In this document: piece after piece, positions 29,281 to 35,080 of the stretch
Numbering within the stretch: the first letter of the stretch is position 1
Layout of the letters: each line of letters starts with the position of its first letter
Source: a virus
Length of the DNA stretch: 35,080 nucleotides
Virus record (IMG/VR): IMGVR_UViG_3300012954_000030
Span: 1 to 35,080 of that record
Strand: one strand, 5' to 3'
The notes under the pieces: generated by a model
What the model was told of the DNA's origin: nothing
Databases searched by the model: none
The model's input: the letters and a program-made list of their open reading frames with translations, nothing else
Translations under genes and position numbers: made by a program

Positions 29281-29666
29281 AAGATCATCTAATGGTACAA
29301 CAACAAGTAGATAATGTATGGCAACATATGGTTGGTGTTATTTGCCTTAACTTAACTAATCGTAAACAAGTTAAAGCAGTACTGCCTAAGTTCTTTGCTA
29401 AATGGCCTACACACAATGCCTTACTTCATGCAACTAAGAATCAAATAGAAGAAGTAATTGCTCCATTAGGTATGCGTAAAGTAAGAGCAGAAAGATTGTA
29501 TCGAATGAGTGAACAGTTTGGTGATTGGGATGGAGAAGATGCTACAGAACTATATGGCATAGGCAAGTATGGTTCCGACAGTTACGAGTTATTTTACAAA
29601 AAACGTATTCCTAACAATGTAGGTGATCACGAATTACAAAGATACATTAGAGAAGAATTTGCATGA
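29277..29666 (+). CDS. MBD4-like HhH-GPD DNA glycosylase
   Basis: The 129-residue protein matches the glycosylase domain of MBD4 by eye: VICLNLTNRKQVKAVLPKFFAKWPTH (MBD4 has [22 protein letters not shown]), PLGMRKVRAERLYRMSEQF, the helix-hairpin-helix LYGIGKYGSDSYELF (about 92-107), and GDHELQRY, where MBD4 has its catalytic Asp in EDHKLNKY (D117 here). MBD4 removes T or U from mismatches with G. In this phage it could repair deaminated cytosine, or act on host or modified DNA. It is compact and lacks any methyl-CpG-binding domain. The family call is strong; the true substrate is unknown. Confidence 0.7.
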   Translation: MKDHLMVQQQVDNVWQHMVGVICLNLTNRKQVKAVLPKFFAKWPTHNALLHATKNQIEEVIAPLGMRKVRAERLYRMSEQFGDWDGEDATELYGIGKYGSDSYELFYKKRIPNNVGDHELQRYIREEFA

Positions 29667-30421
29667 AAATATTAGTTACAGGTAGTAAAGGATTTGTAGG
29701 CAGTGAACTAGTAAAACATTTACTAGGGCATCAAATTTATACTATTGATAAAAGTGCCGGACAAGATTTACTTACTTGTGATTTAAACTATGAAGTTGAT
29801 GCAGTAATTCATTTAGCGGCAAGTAGTGGAATTAGACCAAGTCTAGTTGATCCAGATGCTTATTGGCGAAACAATGTATTAGCAACCAAAAGATTATTTG
29901 AGCATTTTAAAAATACAAAAATATTATATGCTAGTTCGAGTACTGCAAAAGAACCTGATAGAAATCCTTATGCACTTTCAAAATATACAGTTGAACGCAT
30001 GGCGCCAGAAGGTAGCATAGGATTGCGTTTTTGCACTATATACAATGACAGTCAGCAAAGGCCCAATATGTTTATACCTCGTTTATTTAGAAAAGACATT
30101 TCATTTATTAACACAAACCATAAAAGAGACTTTATCCATATAAGTGATGTTTGTGAAGCAATTAAATTTTTATTAACACAACAAGTTTCAGGAGTATTTG
30201 ATATTGGAACAGGTATCAGTACACCTTTAAAAGAGATTACCGACTTTTTCAACATAAAGGTTGAAGAACGAATTGGTGATGAACACGAAAGGTTAGATAA
30301 TATTGCTGACATTTCGAAATTACGAGATTTAGGTTGGGAACCAAAAGTAAAACTTTTTGAATACCTTAAACAAAAAAGAGACTTGACTTTTCCACAAAAC
30401 CTAAATATAATAAACAATTAA
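29663..30421 (+). CDS. NAD-dependent epimerase/dehydratase (extended SDR)
   Basis: A 252-residue protein with the Rossmann motif TGSKGFVGS (6-14), the SDR active site as YALSKY (Tyr103 and Lys107), a Ser triad residue in SSST, and the C-terminal DFIHISDVCEAI and GTGISTPLKEI signature of sugar-nucleotide epimerases. Such enzymes change sugar groups on nucleotide sugars, often for glycans. Together with the cytidylyltransferase at 3994 it could modify phage or host surface glycans. Its length is on the short side. It overlaps the glycosylase gene by four bases. Confidence 0.75.
   Translation: MKILVTGSKGFVGSELVKHLLGHQIYTIDKSAGQDLLTCDLNYEVDAVIHLAASSGIRPSLVDPDAYWRNNVLATKRLFEHFKNTKILYASSSTAKEPDRNPYALSKYTVERMAPEGSIGLRFCTIYNDSQQRPNMFIPRLFRKDISFINTNHKRDFIHISDVCEAIKFLLTQQVSGVFDIGTGISTPLKEITDFFNIKVEERIGDEHERLDNIADISKLRDLGWEPKVKLFEYLKQKRDLTFPQNLNIINN
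30383..30411 (+). promoter_or_regulatory. Strong sigma70-type promoter, TTGACT-17-TATAAT
   Basis: TTGACT at 30383-30388, a 17-base spacer, and TATAAT at 30406-30411. The predicted start is about 30418, then an ACAGGAGAA site before the ATG at 30436. It lies inside the end of the epimerase gene and would drive the sliding clamp. Confidence 0.75.
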
Positions 30422-30435
30422 CAGGAGAAAACCCA

Positions 30436-31167
30436 ATGAAGGACATTTTACAAGATATTGTTGCTCATACACATTCCTTAGGTTTCTTGAATCTAGTGAA
30501 AGTTACAAGTGACGATCAAGCAACAGGTATCGAAAGTATGGCAGAAGATAGAAGTGTTATCTTAACTGCGAATACAAATAGCAACGTTACAGAATTTAAC
30601 GGTGTGTTTGGTATGCCTAACTTAGACAAGTTAGCATTACACTTAAAGAATCCAGAGTATCAAAAGAATGCAAAGATTTCTGTAGAACAACAGGAAAGGA
30701 ACGGAGAAACAGTTCCTACACATATTCACTTTGAAAACGAAGGCGGTGACTTTAAAAATGATTATCGCTTTATGAACAAAGCAATTATTGAAGAAAAACT
30801 TAAGAGTGTTAAGTTTAAAGGCGCAAGTTGGGAAGTAGAATTTGAGCCAAGTGTTGCTAGTATCAATAGAATGAAATTACAAAGTGCGGCACATACAGAG
30901 GAAACTGTGTTTAATGTTAAAACAGACAACGGTAACCTTGTGTTTGCATTTGGTGATCAAAGCACACACGCAGGTGAGTTTATTTTTCAACCATCAGTAG
31001 GTGGTGAACTAAAACACACTTGGAGTTGGCCAGTAACACAGGTTCAAGCAATACTTGGACTTGATGGTAAAATTAATATGAAGATCTCAGATCAAGGTGC
31101 GATGCAAATTAGTGTAGATAGCGGACTTGCTAACTATGATTACATTTTGCCAGCACAATCTAAATAG
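30436..31167 (+). CDS. 45: Sliding clamp, T4 gp45-like
   Basis: The 243-residue acidic protein fits gp45 (T4: 228) in size and layout: an N-terminal helix with FLNLVKV, SVILTANTNSNVTEFNGVFGMPNLDKLALHL, and a C-terminal part ending GLANYDYILPAQ, an aromatic end typical of gp45-type clamps as I recall. It encircles DNA, tethers gp43 and, in T4, activates late transcription with gp33 and gp55. It is the first gene after a strong promoter, so high expression is likely. The call relies on pattern and length, not on a catalytic motif. Confidence 0.8.
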   Translation: MKDILQDIVAHTHSLGFLNLVKVTSDDQATGIESMAEDRSVILTANTNSNVTEFNGVFGMPNLDKLALHLKNPEYQKNAKISVEQQERNGETVPTHIHFENEGGDFKNDYRFMNKAIIEEKLKSVKFKGASWEVEFEPSVASINRMKLQSAAHTEETVFNVKTDNGNLVFAFGDQSTHAGEFIFQPSVGGELKHTWSWPVTQVQAILGLDGKINMKISDQGAMQISVDSGLANYDYILPAQSK

Positions 31168-31174
31168 GAGTTGT

Positions 31175-31375
31175 ATGACGAGTGTTGATGAAAGAGACAG
31201 TGATGCTACTTGGGAAAATGAACAAAGTATGGTTACAATTCCCCTAAAGGAGTATGACAAACTTCGTGAAAGACAAAAGTATATTACTGATAGAGATATG
31301 ATTGCAGTGATAGACAAAATCGAAGAACTTGTAAGAGCACTAAGAAAACACATTGTAAGGACGGAACTAGATTGA
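31175..31375 (+). CDS. Small hypothetical protein with coiled coil
   Basis: A 66-residue acidic protein starting at ATG 31175, eight bases after the clamp stop, with TAGGAG before it. The C-terminal 40 residues (LKEYDKLRERQKYI, IDKIEELVRALRKHI) look like a helical coiled coil. An in-frame start at 31127 inside the clamp gene is rejected. No family is recognised. It overlaps the next gene start by four bases. Confidence 0.5.
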   Translation: MTSVDERDSDATWENEQSMVTIPLKEYDKLRERQKYITDRDMIAVIDKIEELVRALRKHIVRTELD

Positions 31376-32919
31376 ATACTAACCTAACACAAGAGCAAAA
31401 AGACTACGCAATTTTTCTTCCAGCGATTAGCGGATTCTTTGCAACCTTCATTGGTAAGCAACGTAGAGAAGAATATGTAGAAAAGTCACGAATACCATCT
31501 AACTTTCCAAATGAAGTAGAAAGCATGAACTGGCTAAATCCTAGCAAGAGTATGTTTGAATACAAATGGAGTTTGTACTCGGCAGGACACGCCGACTTAG
31601 ATGTTAATAAAGATGTTTCTAAAGAACTAATGGTACGTGATCGTGATAGACAAAACTCTTGGTTGTTAGGTGATTCAGGTGGTTTCCAAATAGGTAAGGG
31701 TGTATGGGAAGGTGACTGGAAAGATCCTAATTGCCCTAAAGCAAAAAAGAAACGTGAACAAGTTTTAACTTGGATGGACGCATACATGGATTATGGTATG
31801 ATACTTGATATTCCGGCTTGGGTATCTCGTTCTCCTGCGGGTGTAAAAGCAACAGGTATTAGTACATATCAAGAAGCAGTAGCGGCCACTAGAATAAACA
31901 ATGATTACTTTATGAAAAATCGTAATGGTAATTGTAAGTTCTTAAATGTATTACAAGGTGAAAATCATGCTGACGCAGAAGATTGGTATCAGCAAATGAA
32001 AGACTACTGTGATCCTAAAAAATATACAGATCACTTTAATGGTTGGAGTATGGGTGGACAGAATATGTGTGATATTCATCTTGCTCTTAAACGTCTTGTT
32101 GCATTACGTTTTGATGGATTACTTGAAAAAGGTAAACATGACTTTATGCACTTCTTAGGTACAAGTAAACTAGAGTGGGCAACACTTCTTACAGATGTAC
32201 AAAGAGCAGTAAGAAAATATCACAATGAAAACTTTACAATTACATTTGATTGTGCAAGTCCTTTCTTGGCAACTGCAAATGGTCAAGTATATTGTGAACT
32301 AGAAACAAAAGACAGAACCAAATGGGTTTACAGAATGGTGCCTAGTATTGATGACAAGGCACTTGCAACGGATACAACACCTTTTGCTGATGCTTTTGTT
32401 AGAGAAGGCAAACATTCAAGTTTCTTAGATAGTCCTATTACTAAAGGACTTAATGCTAAAGATGTTTGTATATATGCACCAGGTGACCTAAATAAAATAG
32501 GTAAAGAAGGTAAAACAAGTTGGGATAGTTTTAGTTATGCAATACAAATGGGACACAATGTTTGGATGCACATCAACGCCGTCCAAGAAGCAAATAGACA
32601 ATACGACAATGGAATCATTCCGTCAATGCTTGTGGAAGAGCGGTTTGACAGGTTATTTTTCCGTGATGTTGTGGAGGCAATATTCGCAACTGACAACAGA
32701 GACGAAGCGAATGCAGTAATAGAAGAATTTTCAAGATTCTGGATGTCAATTATTGGCACTAGAGGAGCAACAGGTAAACGAACTATTAATGCAAGTACGC
32801 AGTTCGCAAACCTATTCGAGGAAACTTCAGACTCTGCTACAAAAACAGAACCTGCAGAGGAGTTTACTGAAGAAGAAAACAATAAACTGGAGGAACTAGA
32901 AAATGGCCCACAAATCTAA
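31372..32919 (+). CDS. Transglycosylase of the TGT/DpdA family, possible DNA 7-deazaguanine insertion enzyme
   Basis: The 515-residue protein shows the core TGT motifs: LGDSGGFQ (100-106; TGT has TDSGGFQ), LNVLQGE (191-197; TGT VQGG), WSMGGQ (225-230; TGT GGLAVGE), HFLGTSK (260-266) and FDCASPFLATANG (292-304; TGT FDC-x-P-TR-AR-G, with the nucleophile Asp 293). I see no C-x-C-x-x-C zinc site of bacterial TGT, which points towards a divergent relative such as DpdA. DpdA enzymes swap guanine in DNA for preQ0-type bases, protecting phage DNA from restriction. Start is TTG 31372 with AAGGA upstream. No 7-deazaguanine synthesis genes are in the window, so the base would come from the host or elsewhere. 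Family likely; DNA activity inferred. Confidence 0.65.
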   Translation: MNTNLTQEQKDYAIFLPAISGFFATFIGKQRREEYVEKSRIPSNFPNEVESMNWLNPSKSMFEYKWSLYSAGHADLDVNKDVSKELMVRDRDRQNSWLLGDSGGFQIGKGVWEGDWKDPNCPKAKKKREQVLTWMDAYMDYGMILDIPAWVSRSPAGVKATGISTYQEAVAATRINNDYFMKNRNGNCKFLNVLQGENHADAEDWYQQMKDYCDPKKYTDHFNGWSMGGQNMCDIHLALKRLVALRFDGLLEKGKHDFMHFLGTSKLEWATLLTDVQRAVRKYHNENFTITFDCASPFLATANGQVYCELETKDRTKWVYRMVPSIDDKALATDTTPFADAFVREGKHSSFLDSPITKGLNAKDVCIYAPGDLNKIGKEGKTSWDSFSYAIQMGHNVWMHINAVQEANRQYDNGIIPSMLVEERFDRLFFRDVVEAIFATDNRDEANAVIEEFSRFWMSIIGTRGATGKRTINASTQFANLFEETSDSATKTEPAEEFTEEENNKLEELENGPQI

Positions 32920-33106
32920 AAAGTTAGGCACATTGGAAAAAGAGTTCACTTACTATCATAAAAAAGTTGAACAAATGGAAAAAGAACGTAGGCAAGATAG
33001 ATCATGGACAGGCAAAGAAATATTACAAAGGCATAAGAAAATTAAACTAGCGATAAAAGATGCAATCGAAGATGTTAAAAAAACCTTGGGACTCAATAGA
33101 TCCTAA
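32903..33106 (+). CDS. Small helical basic protein
   Basis: A 67-residue Lys/Arg/Glu-rich protein, likely two helices: KLGTLEKEFTYYHKKVEQMEKER and ILQRHKKIKLAIKDAIEDVKK. The layout, with L-x-K-x-KL-x-x-KD-x-I in the second helix, resembles DUF465/YdcH-like proteins, but only weakly. It starts 17 bases inside the transglycosylase gene and overlaps the following oxygenase gene by 35 bases, so all three are coupled. Function unknown. Confidence 0.5.
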   Translation: MAHKSKKLGTLEKEFTYYHKKVEQMEKERRQDRSWTGKEILQRHKKIKLAIKDAIEDVKKTLGLNRS

Positions 33107-33704
33107 CGAAGTAGGAATGGAGACTACTCCATTATTTACTACTCCGTTTTCGCGGGAGAATCTAACTATTAACAATAATAGTTTGATGAAGTATGCCTAC
33201 AAAAAAGCAGGTCCAAACAATCAAAGCAGTCACTTAAATTTACATGACAAAGAACTTTCGGATTTACTTGAAGCAGTAAACTTACATTGTAAGAAGTTAA
33301 CAATGCTTTGGGGTTTAGTAGAAGATTGTGAAATAAAAGTTAATCAAGCATGGTTAAATGTAACACGACCTTTAGAACATCCACAGAACATTAATGAAAC
33401 TCATATGCACCCAAGACACTTTACAGCCTGTGTATATTATATTAAAGCAGATCAAAACTGTGGCGATTTGGTTTTATTTCCACCAGCACAGACTACTGAA
33501 TATGCTTTACCGCCAAAACTAGTTGGTATGGGTAATGAATTTAATGGTACAAGATATACTGTGACACCAAAAGAAGGAATGCTTATTAGTTTTCCTGGGT
33601 GGATAAATCATCAAGTAAAAGATAACTTTAGCAATAATGATAGAATTAGTATTGCTTTTAATTGCGATTTGTCAGGATCTGCTCTTGACAATCCAACACT
33701 ATGA
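33072..33704 (+). CDS. 2-oxoglutarate/Fe(II)-dependent oxygenase (H-x-H type)
   Basis: A phage-type 2OG oxygenase like the one at 24023: VNQAWLNVTRPLEHP, then NETHMHPRHFTACVYYIK (iron pair in H-M-H), GDLVLFPPA, GMLISFPGWINHQV (distal His) and NDRISIAFNCDL (2-oxoglutarate Arg). The start is uncertain: ATG 33060, 33072 and 33117 are in frame, none with a strong ribosome binding site; 33072 is chosen as a compromise. The domain begins near TTPLFTTPFSREN. Position after the transglycosylase hints at nucleic acid or nucleotide modification; substrate unknown. Confidence 0.6.
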   Translation: MLKKPWDSIDPNEVGMETTPLFTTPFSRENLTINNNSLMKYAYKKAGPNNQSSHLNLHDKELSDLLEAVNLHCKKLTMLWGLVEDCEIKVNQAWLNVTRPLEHPQNINETHMHPRHFTACVYYIKADQNCGDLVLFPPAQTTEYALPPKLVGMGNEFNGTRYTVTPKEGMLISFPGWINHQVKDNFSNNDRISIAFNCDLSGSALDNPTL

Positions 33705-33713
33705 GGTTAATAT
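33685..33713 (+). promoter_or_regulatory. Sigma70-type promoter, TTGACA-17-TAATAT
   Basis: TTGACA at 33685-33690, a 17-base spacer, TAATAT at 33708-33713. The predicted +1 is 33720, exactly the A of the next ATG. A TATAAT at 33711-33716 with a 20-base spacer is an alternative. GAGGT at 33704-33708 could act as a ribosome binding site on longer messages. Confidence 0.6.
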
Positions 33714-33719
33714 AATAAT

Positions 33720-34238
33720 ATGAAAAGAGATTATGCATCAGGTGTAGACGAAAATGTAGTTTATTTCACAGGGTTTGAAGTAGAAAGAACTCCTGCATAT
33801 GACATGGACACATTGTTTGTTGTAGGTTGTAGACCTTTAGAAGAAGTTATTGCCAAAGCAGAAGAAACACACGTAGATCATATCTATCTAGGTGCTAACC
33901 AAAGTTTTGTTCCTAAAGAAGATTGGGAAGAACTAGTTTATGGTTTATTGGATAAGAAGTATATGGTTACTTTAGATTATGATGTAAAATATCATGATTG
34001 GGTGCTAGAAAATGGATTCAATGAAAGACAGAACTTTATAAGTCAAATAAGCATTAAGTTGCCTTATATAAATCAATTAAACTATAATGCTTGTATCAAA
34101 ATTGATGATACAGACTTTAAATTTTCCAATCCAGGTGTATGGGTACATCAAATACACGACTTATTGGAACGTAAGAAATTCACAAGTTGGAGTGAATATG
34201 AGGAAGATAATCCGGTTGACAACGGAGGCAAAAGGTAG
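33720..34238 (+). CDS. Conserved hypothetical protein, marine T4-like type
   Basis: A 172-residue protein with KRDYASGVDENVVYFTGFEVERTPAYD, then LFVVGCRPLEEV, HIYLGANQSF, VTLDYDVKYHDWVLENGF, ISIKLPYI and NPGVWVHQIHDLLER (in order). I recall the same order of blocks in a conserved protein of marine T4-like phages of unknown function. The alternating strand-helix pattern suggests an alpha/beta enzyme-like fold, but no catalytic motif is sure. The ATG lies at the predicted +1 of its promoter. Confidence 0.6.
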   Translation: MKRDYASGVDENVVYFTGFEVERTPAYDMDTLFVVGCRPLEEVIAKAEETHVDHIYLGANQSFVPKEDWEELVYGLLDKKYMVTLDYDVKYHDWVLENGFNERQNFISQISIKLPYINQLNYNACIKIDDTDFKFSNPGVWVHQIHDLLERKKFTSWSEYEEDNPVDNGGKR

Positions 34239-34244
34239 TATATT
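34216..34244 (+). promoter_or_regulatory. Sigma70-type promoter, TTGACA-17-TATATT
   Basis: TTGACA at 34216-34221, a 17-base spacer, TATATT at 34239-34244, which directly touches the ATG at 34245. A start at about 34251 would lie inside the gene, so the message would begin after that ATG; the next in-frame ATG is at 34305. On a longer message AAAGG at 34231-34235 would serve the first ATG. Confidence 0.5.
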
Positions 34245-34685
34245 ATGAGTATAACTGATAGATTAATACAAGAACAGTTTGAAAAAGACAGAAAAGATAA
34301 AACTATGAATACAGCAAAAAGAATGATTTGGGTTACTTTTAGAAAAGAAGGTATCCATAAATATCCGGCGGCATTAGATGATCCTAATCTAGCAACTGGT
34401 GATGAGTATGATGTGTCGTTTTTAGGTTATCCACACAGACACATCTTTCACTTTAAAGTCGCTATTTCTGTAACACACAATGACAGAGATATCGAGTTTA
34501 TACAATTCAAGAGATGGTTAGAAAAACTTTATGAGGAGAAGACACTTGAATTAGATTATAAAAGTTGTGAAATGATGAGTGATGATTTGTACAATCAAAT
34601 CAACACAAAATATCCTGGAAGAGAAGTTCATATAGATGTGTCCGAAGACGGAGAGAACGGTGCACATATTGAATACTACAAATAG
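34245..34685 (+). CDS. Conserved hypothetical protein, marine T4-like type
   Basis: A 146-residue protein: KRMIWVTFRKEGIHKYPAAL, DVSFLGYPHRHIFHFKVAISV, IEFIQFKRWLEKLY and LELDYKSCEMMSDDL, then EVHIDVSEDGENGAHIEYY. A similar order of blocks is what I remember from marine T4-like phages, without a function. The PHRHIFHFKV strand and the DGENGAHIEYY end faintly recall QueD/PTPS enzymes, which have an H-x-H metal site. This would interest the transglycosylase story, but the match is weak. If the promoter at 34216 is used, translation may start at 34305. Confidence 0.55.
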   Translation: MSITDRLIQEQFEKDRKDKTMNTAKRMIWVTFRKEGIHKYPAALDDPNLATGDEYDVSFLGYPHRHIFHFKVAISVTHNDRDIEFIQFKRWLEKLYEEKTLELDYKSCEMMSDDLYNQINTKYPGREVHIDVSEDGENGAHIEYYK

Positions 34686-34698
34686 AAGGAACCAGAAA

Positions 34699-34902
34699 AT
34701 GAAGACCTACTGGGAAGAGCATCCAGAGATCGTAAAGATTTTCGACGATCTTGATTCTTACCGCTATTTTTGTCAAACGTATGGTTTTACGTTTGATGAA
34801 AAAGATTTGTATAATACTAAATCTAAGATTTGGCAATTATACTTAGATCCTTCCAAACTGCGTAAGCCAAGAAGGTTTGGAAACAAAAGGAGAATGCATT
34901 GA
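34699..34902 (+). CDS. Small hypothetical protein
   Basis: A 67-residue protein with EEHPEIVKIFDDLDSYRYFCQTYGFTFDEKDLYN and a basic C-terminus (LRKPRRFGNKRRMH). The ATG at 34699 follows an AGAAGGAACC site; a longer in-frame start at 34636 lies inside the previous gene. Its basic tail could bind nucleic acid. No family is recognised. Its stop overlaps the next start. Confidence 0.5.
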   Translation: MKTYWEEHPEIVKIFDDLDSYRYFCQTYGFTFDEKDLYNTKSKIWQLYLDPSKLRKPRRFGNKRRMH

Positions 34903-35080
34903 CCATTTATATCGTTGACATTGAAGCAGTAGATACACGTTACACAAAGCAATGGAAAGATTATCTTCCAAAGCAATTAAAACGTGCAACTAACTCTAAT
35001 GTCGAAGTTATAAGTGGAGGAGAGACGCCTCAGGCTACTACGCCTGGGGCATTTCTTAACTTTGGTGGGACAAATGTTTA
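34899..35080 (+). CDS. Conserved hypothetical protein, N-terminal part (3' partial)
   Basis: Translation starts at TTG 34899 behind AAGGAG and overlaps the preceding stop by four bases; the frame is open to the last base, so only 60 residues are seen. They include IYIVDIEAVDTRYTKQWKDYLP, VEVISGGETPQATTPGAF and LNFGGTNV. I recall a conserved marine T4-like phage protein with this start, sometimes called glycosyltransferase-like, but cannot confirm this from the fragment. A GC-rich hairpin sits inside it. Confidence 0.6.
   Translation, partial: MTIYIVDIEAVDTRYTKQWKDYLPKQLKRATNSNVEVISGGETPQATTPGAFLNFGGTNV
35027..35050 (+). other. GC-rich hairpin inside coding sequence
   Basis: GCCTCAGGC (35027-35035) can pair with GCCTGGGGC (35042-35050) across a TACTAC loop, with one T-G wobble. 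It is the most GC-rich inverted repeat I noticed and lies within the TPQATTPG codons of the last gene. There is no T-run after it, so it is not an obvious terminator. Confidence 0.5.

Noticed and set aside
1-35080. Search for tRNA genes, CRISPR arrays, insertion sequences, integrase or attachment sites
   Set aside because: Gaps are short and filled by promoters. No cloverleaf, repeat array, transposase motif or terminal repeat was seen by eye.

Overview
The window is a gene-dense, AT-rich segment of a marine T4-like myovirus genome, probably a phage of an alphaproteobacterium such as SAR11/Pelagibacter. The T4-like assignment rests on the gp43 DNA polymerase, gp44 clamp-loader subunit, gp45 sliding clamp, a DexA-type exonuclease, a DsbA-like protein, a GroES/gp31-like co-chaperonin and repeated T4-type late promoter boxes (here GATAAATA). 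The host guess rests on a ferredoxin that looks like alphaproteobacterial FdxA, and on base composition. Almost every gene is on the + strand with overlapping or nearly abutting ends; only phoH is on the - strand. No gene-free stretch exceeds 300 bases. The longest, 8289-8450, holds the phoH leader and a late promoter. I saw no tRNA, rRNA, CRISPR array, insertion sequence, integrase or attachment site.

Layout. 1-1329: late structural genes. 1339-1896: a stand-alone piece of a bacterial Pol III alpha-like protein behind its own promoter. 1922-7581: a GroES-like co-chaperonin, MazG, a 2OG-Fe oxygenase, a cytidylyltransferase, gp44, a 7Fe ferredoxin, a parvulin, ThyX and unknowns, closed by the convergent phoH. 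8451-12658: a late block with two conserved unknowns, an M15 peptidase (probable endolysin), an ACP-like protein lacking the phosphopantetheine serine, a spanin-like pair plus a second lipoprotein, several small membrane proteins (one MscS-like) and a 35-residue protein with 12 cysteines. 12697-16951: dnaJ - peptide deformylase - ClpA-like unfoldase - unknown, behind a strong sigma70-type promoter. 16956-24021: a late block of mostly unknown proteins. Several share short N-terminal peptides with (L/I)-x-E sites, resembling T4 capsid-targeting sequences, and Lys-rich C-termini; it includes a nucleotidyltransferase and a HAD/ParB-like fusion. 24023-35080: a second oxygenase, the DsbA-like protein, membrane proteins, DNA polymerase, DexA, an MBD4-like DNA glycosylase, a sugar epimerase, the sliding clamp, a TGT/DpdA-like transglycosylase, a third oxygenase and conserved unknowns.

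How it works together. Seven early-type promoters (TTGACA/TTGACT, exactly 17 bases, then a TATAAT-like -10) appear to let host sigma70 start replication, nucleotide and proteostasis genes, while GATAAATA boxes start virion and lysis genes. The chaperone set (GroES-like, DnaJ, parvulin, deformylase, ClpA-like) would let the phage direct host GroEL, DnaK and ClpP. At several promoters the predicted +1 is exactly the A of the start ATG, so some early and late messages may be leaderless. The main leads are the possible capsid-targeted cargo cassette (17638-22555), the DpdA-like transglycosylase, the MBD4-like glycosylase, the ferredoxin behind gp44, the Pol III alpha fragment, the metallothionein-like protein and the serine-less ACP. 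All names come from reading motifs; no database search was run.
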